Of a stretch of DNA of 41,360 nt, positions 1 to 7,337 are shown piece after piece (position 1 is the first letter of the stretch; each line of letters starts with the position of its first letter). The position numbers were made by a program, and so were the translations under genes. The DNA is from CAYLHS01 sp964594235. Lineage in GTDB: Bacteria > Actinomycetota > Acidimicrobiia > Spongiisociales > UBA4744. The notes beneath the pieces are model-generated. The model saw only the letters and a program-made list of their open reading frames with translations, was not told the DNA's origin and searched no databases. The stretch is from NCBI GenBank assembly GCA_964594235.1, contig CAZQMF010000010.1, positions 1 to 41,360 of the forward strand, written 5' to 3'.

Positions 1-230
1 CGGCAGAAGGGCACCCCGCCGACGTCATGGACATGTCCTTCGCCGATCAGGCGCTCGCGGCCGAGTGGCTCGTCCAGAACCACGAAGCACTCGTGCCCGG
101 CGTCTACACGATCCCTGACGAACTCGATCAGAACGTGGCGCTCATCAAACTCGGCCACCTCGGTGGCGCTGTCGAGCAGCTGACCGACGAGCAGGTCGAG
201 TATCTGCGATCCTGGCAAGAAGGCACGTAG
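1..230 (+). CDS. ahcY: Adenosylhomocysteinase, C-terminal end (5' truncated)
   Basis: The reading frame is open from the window edge (first full codon at base 3) to a TAG at 228-230, giving about 75 residues. The segment AEGHPADVMDMSFADQALAA matches the conserved C-terminal part of S-adenosylhomocysteine hydrolase, which splits S-adenosylhomocysteine to adenosine and homocysteine in the methyl cycle using bound NAD. The end, with a long helix and a final YLRSW segment followed by a few residues, resembles the shorter archaeal or thermophile-type enzymes. The catalytic and most NAD-binding residues lie upstream of the window, so activity cannot be judged. The gene converges on the FtsH-like gene with 48 bp between the stops. 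Confidence 0.88.
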   Translation, partial: AEGHPADVMDMSFADQALAAEWLVQNHEALVPGVYTIPDELDQNVALIKLGHLGGAVEQLTDEQVEYLRSWQEGT

Positions 231-251
231 CGGGGGGCCGTCCGGCTGTTG

Positions 252-275
252 GCGGGTGGATCCTGCGCCACCGGC
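252..275. terminator. Possible bidirectional hairpin between ahcY and the FtsH-like gene
   Basis: GCGGGTGG (252-259) and CCACCGGC (268-275) can form an 8-bp stem with one mismatch and an 8-nt loop between two convergent stop codons. There is no T-run on either side, so this is only a weak intrinsic-terminator candidate. Confidence 0.3.
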
Positions 276-278
276 GCG

Positions 279-2084
279 TCAGGTCGCGTTCTGCGGCGAG
301 TCGGCCGTTTCGCCGGTAGACCCTCGACGGATGTCGATCACGACGTCACCTGGTGCCCGTTCGATCACCTCGATGATCTCGCGGTCGATCAACTCGTTGC
401 GTTCGATCAGAGCGTCTCTCAGTGCCTCCACGATGCGACGGTTCTGTGACAACAGCCTGGTGGCCTGCTGCTTGGCGTGATCCAGGAGACGCTCGACGTA
501 CTCCCTGCCGGCCGGGTCCCCGAGCACACGCGCCGCGAGGTTTCCACCGAGCGGACCATCGTCGAGCGCCCGGTAGGAGACGAGTGATCCGCCGAGCCCC
601 AGTGAGCCGACCATCTCCGCCGCGAGCTGGGTGGCCGCCGCCAGGTCGCCGGCAGGGCCCGTGCTCGAGTCACCGAAGAAGAGCTCCTCGGCGGCCATCC
701 CACCCATCGAGATCTGAAGGAGTGCCCTCAGTTCGCTTTCTCGCTGGGTTCGGCGCTCCTCGACGAGGCGATGCGCGAGGAACCCAAGTGCTTCGCGCCG
801 CTTGATGATCGAGAGAACCTCGAGACGCCGACCCTTTCCAACGAGATACGCGATCGTTGCATGGCCGGCCTCGTGTGTCGCGATCGCTTCACGCTCATCC
901 GGCGGGTAGTCGACCGGCTCGGGGAGACCCAACTCCATCTCGATCCTCGCGCGATCCAGATCGCGCATGGTCAGAGCGGTGCGTTCCTCGCGCAGCGCGA
1001 GGAGGAGCGCTTCGTCGAAGAGACGTTCGAGGAACGCAGGCGTGTACCCGAGCGTCGCTGCCGCGAGGTCGCTCCGAGACGACTCGAGCTCCATCTCCGG
1101 CACGTGGGCCTTGCGGGTGAGGAAGTAGTCGATCAGCTCTCGCCGGCCCGTTCGTCCCGGAAGGTCGAAGTGGAACACCCTGTCGAAACGGCCGGGTCGC
1201 ATCAGGGCAGGGTCGAGCGAGTCCGCCCTGTTGGTCGCGCCGATCAGCAGCACGTTTGCATACGAGGTCGATGGCGCCCTGAGCTGGCGATGTTCGGGCA
1301 GAAACAGGTTGATCCGATCTCTGAACCAGCTTGCGATCTTCGTGCGGGTGAGCGGCTCGTCGAAGCTCTGCATCTGGATCAGCAGTTCGTTGACGACGCC
1401 GCCTGTGTCCGTCGCCATAGATCGGTTGATCCGCATGTTTACCGACGATGACATGTTGGGACGCGCCAAACCGATCGCGTCGATCTCCTCGATGAAACCG
1501 ATCGCGCCACCCTCGGCCCGAGCCGCCTTCCTCAGGGCATTGAAAAACGAGCGGATCCTCTTGGACGTCATCCCGTACCACATGCTCTGGAACGCCGTAG
1601 CGGACACGAAGAGGAAGGGAACGTTCGCCTCCTTGGCGAGCGCCTTTGCGGCGTGTGTCTTTCCGGTTCCGGGGGGGCCCTCGAACAGCACACCGCGTCT
1701 CGGGCTACCCCCCATGCTGGCTCTGAGTTGCTCGTGATCGAGGAGGATTTGGAGCGTATGACGAATCTCTACGAGGAGGTGTCCGAGGCCCTTGACGTCG
1801 TCGAAAGAGACGTCGATCTGATCGGGTCGGAACACGGTGTGGGGCGATCGGCGATTGCCGAGCATCGGCGCGACGAGCGCAAGACCGATGAGGATGATGA
1901 TCAGCACACCCGGAAGCCAGAACATGGCATCCGGTGGGAGTGTGGGGAGTGATGGCCACGGACGGTGGCCTGTCAGGATTCGATACCACATCCAGGCCGC
2001 GACCGGCGCGAGCAGATACCCAAGCCTCCTCAGCCTTCTCCGTCGCTCAGCCTCCCGATCAACATGAACGTTCCCAGCCGCCAT
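279..2084 (-). CDS. FtsH-like membrane AAA+ zinc metalloprotease, divergent
   Basis: From the ATG at 2084 the protein has 601 residues. Two hydrophobic segments (about 21-37 and 55-74) are followed by an AAA+ ATPase with Walker A GPPGTGKT (136-143) and a Walker B region FIEEIDAIG (197-205). Next come the second region of homology (ATNRADSLDPALMRPGRFDR) and an M41 peptidase domain with HEAGH (404-408) and a likely third zinc ligand Asp near 480. Family members degrade unfolded and short-lived membrane or cytosolic proteins. Three things are unusual. The Walker B Asp is Glu. The usual pore motif FVG is replaced by MWYG. About 34 extra residues (around 243-276) sit before the sensor strand. A longer form could start at 2177, but it would run into comF on the other strand. 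It is probably an FtsH paralogue, not the housekeeping FtsH. Confidence 0.85.
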   Translation of the reverse strand: MAAGNVHVDREAERRRRLRRLGYLLAPVAAWMWYRILTGHRPWPSLPTLPPDAMFWLPGVLIIILIGLALVAPMLGNRRSPHTVFRPDQIDVSFDDVKGLGHLLVEIRHTLQILLDHEQLRASMGGSPRRGVLFEGPPGTGKTHAAKALAKEANVPFLFVSATAFQSMWYGMTSKRIRSFFNALRKAARAEGGAIGFIEEIDAIGLARPNMSSSVNMRINRSMATDTGGVVNELLIQMQSFDEPLTRTKIASWFRDRINLFLPEHRQLRAPSTSYANVLLIGATNRADSLDPALMRPGRFDRVFHFDLPGRTGRRELIDYFLTRKAHVPEMELESSRSDLAAATLGYTPAFLERLFDEALLLALREERTALTMRDLDRARIEMELGLPEPVDYPPDEREAIATHEAGHATIAYLVGKGRRLEVLSIIKRREALGFLAHRLVEERRTQRESELRALLQISMGGMAAEELFFGDSSTGPAGDLAAATQLAAEMVGSLGLGGSLVSYRALDDGPLGGNLAARVLGDPAGREYVERLLDHAKQQATRLLSQNRRIVEALRDALIERNELIDREIIEVIERAPGDVVIDIRRGSTGETADSPQNAT

Positions 2085-2154
2085 GTGTCTATCTAACCAC
2101 AGAGAGTGGTATCGCGCCACTAGTTCTGTCGCTATCGCGGCGTACATTCGGACC

Positions 2155-2709
2155 ATGCTGTGTCTCGTGTGCTGCACACCGACCCGTGCCGCTCTCTGTC
2201 GACGGTGCTCGTCCGAGCTCCGTCAAGGAACCGATCGTCTGGTCGGGTCGAGCCTGCCGGTACACGTTGCGCTCGTACACGAGGGTCCTGCTCGGGTGCT
2301 CGTTCGCCGCCTCAAGTACGAGGCGATCCGTGCTGCCGCCGGACCACTCGCAGAAGCGATGGCAAGGAGGGTTCCTGATCCAGGCGGAATCCTGGTGCCG
2401 GTTCCCCGAGTGCCTACTCGCACCTGGCGTTATGGGATCGATCCTGCCAGGGAGCTGGCACGAGCGTATGCCGCACTCGTCGGTGCGACGGTCGTAGATG
2501 CGCTCACTCCGGTCCTATGGGCGCCACGACACGCCGGGCGGGCACGTGGCGATAGAGCACCGGTTCGATTTCGTGCACGGGCGGCGAAAGAACCGGCCGT
2601 CCTCGTGGACGATGTGGTGACGACCGGCTTGACGTTGGGGGCCGCCTCGACGTCGGTTGGAGCTGTCAGGGCCATAGTGGCGACCGGCGCAGGTAGAGTG
2701 AAAGAGTGA
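2155..2709 (+). CDS. comF: ComF-family phosphoribosyltransferase-like protein
   Basis: The ATG at 2155 gives 184 residues starting with a small zinc-finger-like segment with two Cys pairs (CLVCC, then CRRC). The body is a type I phosphoribosyltransferase fold with the PRPP-binding motif AVLVDDVVTTGLTL near the C terminus. ComF proteins take part in late steps of DNA uptake in competent bacteria, but many non-competent actinobacteria keep one. M. tuberculosis also has comF directly before hpf and secA1. The start was chosen because the zinc finger begins there; an upstream start at 2083 would add residues unlike the family. The ComF role is known from the family; in this organism it is inferred. 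Confidence 0.82.
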   Translation: MLCLVCCTPTRAALCRRCSSELRQGTDRLVGSSLPVHVALVHEGPARVLVRRLKYEAIRAAAGPLAEAMARRVPDPGGILVPVPRVPTRTWRYGIDPARELARAYAALVGATVVDALTPVLWAPRHAGRARGDRAPVRFRARAAKEPAVLVDDVVTTGLTLGAASTSVGAVRAIVATGAGRVKE

Positions 2710-2773
2710 TTCTGCGACACGCAGCACCGCCGATCGCAACACGTGCGATCGCGCACCGCAGAGACTCAACCCC

Positions 2774-2789
2774 AAGGAGGTCATTCTTG
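2774..2789 (+). promoter_or_regulatory. Strong Shine-Dalgarno site setting a TTG start for hpf
   Basis: AAGGAGG at 2774-2780 lies 6 nt before a TTG at 2787-2789. Translation from this TTG begins MDVNLQSKDF, matching the normal HPF N terminus, whereas upstream in-frame starts lie in comF or in unrelated sequence. Confidence 0.8.
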
Positions 2790-3329
2790 GACGTCAACCT
2801 GCAGAGCAAAGACTTCCAGCTGCCAGATCGTCTGGCCGAGTCGGCGATCGAGAAGATGTCGAGGGCCACGCGTTTCTTCGGAGGGGTGACGTCGGCGGAT
2901 ATCGAGGTGACGAGGGCGAAGAACCCCAGGGTCAGTGATCCTTTCACGGCCGAGATCACTTCCAGGGCTGCCGGACAGACCGTTCGCGTCGAGGCCAACG
3001 GCTTCACTCCGGAATCCGCGATCGATGCGGCGATCGAGAAGTTCGAGGCGAGGCTGCATCGCCTCAAGGAACGGTTGATCGATCGGACGAGAAAGGGAAC
3101 CGACAAACACCTCAATCTCGCTCGTGGGGGTGTCGAAGAAGAGACCAGTGACCCTCGCATCGTGAGAGTGAAGCAGTTCGTCATGAAACCGATGACTCCA
3201 GAGGAGGCCGCCTTGCAGATGGACATGCTTGGGCACGGGTTCTTCTTCTTCCAGAACGCCGAGAGCGACTTGCCGAGTGTCCTCTACCGTCGTCGCGACG
3301 GTTCGTTTGGACTGATCGAGCCCGCATGA
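2787..3329 (+). CDS. hpf: Long-form ribosome hibernation promoting factor
   Basis: The 180-residue protein has an N-terminal S30AE domain (about 1-100) that binds in the decoding channel of the 30S subunit. A linker leads to the C-terminal dimerisation domain containing KPMTPEEAALQMDMLGHGFF and ending YRRRDGSFGLIEP, typical of long HPF. Long HPF joins two inactive 70S ribosomes into 100S dimers during stress or stationary phase. A TTG start is chosen because of the strong ribosome-binding site and the family N terminus. Its stop overlaps the ATG of the response regulator by 4 bp (ATGA), so the two are probably translationally coupled. That links ribosome hibernation to the signalling genes downstream. 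Confidence 0.93.
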   Translation: MDVNLQSKDFQLPDRLAESAIEKMSRATRFFGGVTSADIEVTRAKNPRVSDPFTAEITSRAAGQTVRVEANGFTPESAIDAAIEKFEARLHRLKERLIDRTRKGTDKHLNLARGGVEEETSDPRIVRVKQFVMKPMTPEEAALQMDMLGHGFFFFQNAESDLPSVLYRRRDGSFGLIEPA

Positions 3330-3979
3330 TCTCCGTTCTCGTCGTGGACGACTCTCCCTTGTTTGCTGCAGGACTCTCTGCGGCCCTTGGCAACGCCGGC
3401 TTCAACGTCGTCGGTGAGGCTCGGGACGCGATGACCGCTCTGTCGATGGCTCGCGGGTTGCACCCCGACATGGTTGTTCTCGACGTGCTGATGCCGGGGA
3501 TATCGGGTCTGGAGGTCGTCACGCCGCTGAGGGAGGCGTCTGGTGGGGCAAGGATCGTGTTGTTGACGTCCAGCGAGTCCGAAGAGGATCTGCTGGTGGC
3601 GATCAAAGCCGGAGCCAGGGGGTACGTGGTCAAAGACACCCCGTTCCCCGAGCTGGTCGAGGCGATGAAGGCCGTTTGGGAGGGAGGTGCGGTCGTCTCG
3701 CCGAAGATGGGGGCAAAGCTGTTCGACACGGTTGCATCACTCCTTCGGCACCGGGAGATCATCTCGAGCCGGCAGCCGGAGCTGACCGGTAGAGAGATCG
3801 AGGTGCTCGAGCTGATTTCTGAGGGCATGACGAGCAAACAGATCGGAGATCGGCTGTATATCTCCGAGAACACCGTGAAGAATCACGTTCGAAACATCCT
3901 CGACAAGCTCGGATTGCACTCTCGAAACGAGGCTGTGCTGTACGCTCTGCGAGAGGAACTCATCCAGATCGACAGATAG
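3326..3979 (+). CDS. NarL/LuxR-type response regulator
   Basis: The 217-residue protein has an N-terminal receiver domain (about 1-120) with the acidic pair D8-D9, phosphoacceptor D53 (VVLDVLMPG), a conserved LLTS segment and Lys in GYVVKD. The C-terminal LuxR-type helix-turn-helix (about 150-212) contains LTGREIEVLELISEGMTSKQ and SENTVKNHVRNIL. It should bind DNA as a dimer after phosphorylation. No histidine kinase is encoded in the window, so the signal is unknown. It overlaps hpf by 4 bp and is followed after 2 nt by the HEAT-repeat gene, so it belongs to the same transcript. Targets cannot be read from the sequence. Confidence 0.92.
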   Translation: MISVLVVDDSPLFAAGLSAALGNAGFNVVGEARDAMTALSMARGLHPDMVVLDVLMPGISGLEVVTPLREASGGARIVLLTSSESEEDLLVAIKAGARGYVVKDTPFPELVEAMKAVWEGGAVVSPKMGAKLFDTVASLLRHREIISSRQPELTGREIEVLELISEGMTSKQIGDRLYISENTVKNHVRNILDKLGLHSRNEAVLYALREELIQIDR

Positions 3980-3981
3980 AC

Positions 3982-5865
3982 GTGAGCGAGCAGAACACCG
4001 CCGCGACGATCATCGAGGGGCTGGCTGGCGCCTGGACGATATGCAACCTGTACCCGGACCCCGAGTCGCAGCCGGCTCTTCAGCGAATCGGACAGACCAT
4101 CCGGGAGGCGGCCGCCTCCGGGGAGACATGGCTCGATGTCGGTCCCGGCTTCTTCATGTACGACGACGACGAGGTCGAAACCGTCCGTGATTCGGTATCT
4201 CGGCTCGCTCAACGATGCTTCGTCCACAACATCGCTTCACTCGGAGTCATCGGCCCGGTAACGGATCACGACATCGCAGCGTTCATGGGCGTCCTCTCGG
4301 TCGATGAGCCGACGATCATGGAGGAGGGTGGTATTTCGGCATTCCTGGGACGGCACGGAATCACCGAAATTGCCGTGGTGGCGAGGGTTCCACTCAAGAT
4401 CGAAACCATGGAGCAGACATTTGAGCGACCAGACGACGTGCTGGCGGCCATGACTGGTTTCGCCGACCCCGAGCGGTTTGCTCAGCGCCTCGTCGAGGAG
4501 TCGGGTGGGGATCCGCAGAAGCTCGGAGAGCTGTACCACGAGCGATTTGCCTCGACGTTCGGTTCGATCGACGAAGGTGACGTGGCGGCGCAGGAGCAGG
4601 TCGTCCAGGCATTCGTCGAGGCGTTCTTCCACCTCGACGAGAGGTATCAGGTCGCTGTTCTCGATCCGTTCCTGCGATCCGCCGAGGAGCCTCTCCAAAG
4701 ACTGTTCCTCGACCAGTTCGCTGCCCACGAACTTGCAAGGATCGCGCCGAGACTGGACTCCCACGGGTTCGCACTTCTGATGGACTACGCACGGATCGCG
4801 ACCGATGATTCCGATCGCAGGCCGGATGAGCTCCTTGGATGGCTCGGCGTTCCCGACGGCGGGGCGACTGCGGTGCAGACGGTCGCTGCTCGGGTACAGG
4901 ACCGCCTGGTGCAGGGTGAGGATCGATATGGCGAGCAGTCGGCGTACGCGGAGCTCCGAGCGCAGTTCCCTGATCCTCGGCAGTACTTCTATCAGACGCT
5001 CGACACGTTCAGAGGCCTGGTTGCGGTGGAGGATCGCAACGATCGCTATCGGCGATTGATGCGTCTCCTGACCGGCAAGATCGTCGCGAGCATCAGGAGA
5101 GAGTGGTTCAGGCGCGCCGAACTGTGGATGCGCAGTGTCATCGACTCGCCGACGTTTCCTCCCGAGCGGGCCAGGGAGGTAGAAGAGGCGCTGAGACTCG
5201 CCTGCACGCCCGAGGTGTTGGATGTGCTGGTCACACAGCTCGCCACCACCGATTCGAGTTCTCCGATGTATCTCGCGCCTCGCCTCGTCGGTCTGAACAT
5301 GCGCGTTGGCTTGGATTTGCTGGCCGAGGAAGACGACCGCGCCCGGAGGAAGGCGCTCATCGGCGTCCTCGGCGAGGCGGCCAGTTCGAACCCTGAGCCG
5401 GTGATCTCGGCGCTCGAGGACAGCCGGTGGTATGTGGTACGCAATCTCGCGATCGTCCTGCGTACCTCGGGCAGCGACCAGGCGGCGCCCGAGTTGGCTC
5501 GACTCACTCGTCACGACGACCATCGGGTTCGTGTCGAAGCCTTGCGGGGGCTGGCGATGATCGCTCCGAGTGCAGTCTCCGACATAGGGGAACGACTCGC
5601 CGACGATCACGAGATGGTTCGTCGGACGGCCATCGGTGTGCTGGCGGTACGTCCGGGACCCGAGGCCGAGGCAATGTTGATCGACGCGCTCGACGGCAGA
5701 CTCACGATCGATGAGAAAGCCGATCTTCTCCGATACCTGGGCGAACGTGGAACTCCCCGGTCGATTGAGGTCCTCGAGAAACTCGCAAAACGACGGTTTG
5801 CGTTGACGAGCGGTGCCCGAACGTTGCGAAGCGCCGCACGACAAGCCTTGGGAGTGACGAAGTGA
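3982..5865 (+). CDS. HEAT-repeat protein with an HD-GYP-associated N-terminal domain
   Basis: The GTG at 3982, two nucleotides after the response-regulator stop, gives 627 residues. The first ~110 residues resemble the N terminus of the next gene's product: both have LYP at residues 23-25 and a later segment of the pattern I-x-S-[LI]-x-[FV]-x-x-x-V-x-x-x-D-I followed by a short helix ending VLS or GLS. The middle (about 150-400) is helical without a recognised motif. The C-terminal third is a series of HEAT/PBS-type repeats, for example DSRWYVVRNLAIVLRTSGSD and DDHRVRVEALRGLAMIAPSA. No signal peptide or membrane segment is seen, so it is probably a cytosolic scaffold. It overlaps the HD-GYP gene by 4 bp (GTGA). 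A role in bringing the phosphodiesterase to a partner is inference. Confidence 0.75.
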   Translation: MSEQNTAATIIEGLAGAWTICNLYPDPESQPALQRIGQTIREAAASGETWLDVGPGFFMYDDDEVETVRDSVSRLAQRCFVHNIASLGVIGPVTDHDIAAFMGVLSVDEPTIMEEGGISAFLGRHGITEIAVVARVPLKIETMEQTFERPDDVLAAMTGFADPERFAQRLVEESGGDPQKLGELYHERFASTFGSIDEGDVAAQEQVVQAFVEAFFHLDERYQVAVLDPFLRSAEEPLQRLFLDQFAAHELARIAPRLDSHGFALLMDYARIATDDSDRRPDELLGWLGVPDGGATAVQTVAARVQDRLVQGEDRYGEQSAYAELRAQFPDPRQYFYQTLDTFRGLVAVEDRNDRYRRLMRLLTGKIVASIRREWFRRAELWMRSVIDSPTFPPERAREVEEALRLACTPEVLDVLVTQLATTDSSSPMYLAPRLVGLNMRVGLDLLAEEDDRARRKALIGVLGEAASSNPEPVISALEDSRWYVVRNLAIVLRTSGSDQAAPELARLTRHDDHRVRVEALRGLAMIAPSAVSDIGERLADDHEMVRRTAIGVLAVRPGPEAEAMLIDALDGRLTIDEKADLLRYLGERGTPRSIEVLEKLAKRRFALTSGARTLRSAARQALGVTK

Positions 5866-7208
5866 TCTCCGAGAACGCAGCACGTGTCACTCTCCGATCG
5901 ATCCAGGCCCTCTCGCGCCAGATGAGCCTGTACCCGACGGGTCATCCGTCTACGGGTGAGGCGCTCAGCGTTGCCACGGCGGCGGCTGAGGCGCTGTCCG
6001 TGAACGAGGGTGGGGCAGCCGTCATCACGCTGCTCGGGGACTCCATCTATCTCGGCAAGGCGATTCTGCCGCACACGTCGCTCGAACTGAGTTCCTTCCT
6101 GCGTACCCTCCAGTCAAGGGGAATCGAGTCGATCTCTTTCGCCTCACCGGTCGCGGGAGCGGACATCGCCGACCTGGGTGCGTTCATAGCGGGTCTGAGT
6201 GGAGACGTTCCGGCCGAGGCCACGATTCGGCTCAACGAGTCTCCGTACTCGAGGTCCGATCTGGAGAGCGGAGAGTCGTCGGGTGTACGAAGGTCATACA
6301 CGAGGTCGCTCGATGTACTCCGAGGGATGGCGGCCGCTCTCGAACGTGACGAGCACTTCGATCTGTCGGGCGCGGCGTGGGTCGTCGAACAGCTTGTCGA
6401 GCAGACGATCTCCCAGCCGGCGGCATCGTTGCTGCTGTCGACGATGAAGAGCCACGACGAGTACACCTTCTTTCACTCGGTCAACGTGTGCATCCTCTCG
6501 ATTTCCATGGGACGCATGGTCGGACTTCCGACCGATCAGCTGTCGGCGCTCGCGATGGGTGCGCTGCTCCACGACATCGGCAAGGTCCGGGTCGCCCCGT
6601 CGATCCTCCAGTTCCCTGGACGACTCGACGCTGCCCAGTGGCGACAGATCAAGCTCCACCCCCAGGAGGGTGCCGCGGCGATCCTGACGGCGGCAAGCCC
6701 GATGCAGGAGATCGCTGCGACGATCGCGTTCGAGCATCATGCCCGATTCGATGGCTCCGGGTATCCGCCGCCCCATCGAAGCGACAGGAGCCTTCACTTC
6801 TACAGCCGTCTCGTGGCAACGACCGATACGTACGACGCGATCACGACACGTCGGTCCTACCGGCGTGCGGAAACCCCGAATCGCGCGCTTCATGTGATCC
6901 TCAATGGTGCGGGAACCATCTACGACCCCGATTTTGCGAGAGCGTTCATCGAGATGGTGGGTGTATATCCGGCAGGGTCGCTGCTTCGGCTATCGGATGG
7001 GGATCTGGTAATGGTGACCAGGGCCGATGAGCACGGTGAGTCCCCCGAGGTCGTGCTCCTCCAACCGGCAGGCGACGAGATCCTCGAGCAGCCGATCAGG
7101 ACGGAGCTCGGCGAGCGGGCGATCGTCGATCAGGTGCTGCCGAGCGAGGTCGGTATCGAGCCTGCTGCCCTCCTCGAACAGGTTGGCGTCATCGTTCAGC
7201 CCATCTAG
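5862..7208 (+). CDS. HD-GYP domain cyclic-di-GMP phosphodiesterase
   Basis: The GTG at 5862 gives 448 residues. The N-terminal ~115 residues form the domain shared with the preceding HEAT protein (LYPTGHPS at 23-30). The HD-GYP domain follows (about 190-370) with all key motifs: the HD pair in LLHDIGKVRV, the downstream His in LHPQEG, EHHARFDGSGYP and DTYDAITTRRSYR. HD-GYP enzymes hydrolyse cyclic di-GMP to pGpG or GMP using a two- or three-metal centre. The metal ligands look complete, so it is probably active. A ~75-residue C-terminal region follows, of a type often found in these proteins. No GGDEF cyclase is in the window. It is the last gene of the comF-hpf-regulator-HEAT run. Confidence 0.9.
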   Translation: MISENAARVTLRSIQALSRQMSLYPTGHPSTGEALSVATAAAEALSVNEGGAAVITLLGDSIYLGKAILPHTSLELSSFLRTLQSRGIESISFASPVAGADIADLGAFIAGLSGDVPAEATIRLNESPYSRSDLESGESSGVRRSYTRSLDVLRGMAAALERDEHFDLSGAAWVVEQLVEQTISQPAASLLLSTMKSHDEYTFFHSVNVCILSISMGRMVGLPTDQLSALAMGALLHDIGKVRVAPSILQFPGRLDAAQWRQIKLHPQEGAAAILTAASPMQEIAATIAFEHHARFDGSGYPPPHRSDRSLHFYSRLVATTDTYDAITTRRSYRRAETPNRALHVILNGAGTIYDPDFARAFIEMVGVYPAGSLLRLSDGDLVMVTRADEHGESPEVVLLQPAGDEILEQPIRTELGERAIVDQVLPSEVGIEPAALLEQVGVIVQPI

Positions 7209-7337
7209 ACAGCCAACGGCGAACAGCTGATGACTGACGGCCGCCGGCGGTTTCGCGGCTGCCTGTCGCTCGGTGCTGGCGGCTGGAAACTGGTGACCGT
7301 GAGCGAAGCGAGCCCATCTCGATAAGATGAGCAGGCT
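7209..7337 (+). promoter_or_regulatory. secA upstream region with a possible -10 element
   Basis: This 129-bp gap has a TAAGAT hexamer at 7323-7328, nine bases before the secA ATG at 7338. That would give a very short or absent leader. No good -35 hexamer is seen at 16-18 bp, and no clear Shine-Dalgarno site precedes the ATG. A GC-rich palindrome (CCGCCGGCGG) lies in the middle; no terminator is evident. Confidence 0.3.

Noticed and set aside
4237..5883. A 548-codon minus-strand open frame opposite the HEAT-repeat gene
   Set aside because: The plus-strand gene is supported by repeats and by tight overlaps with its neighbours; the antisense product has no domain.
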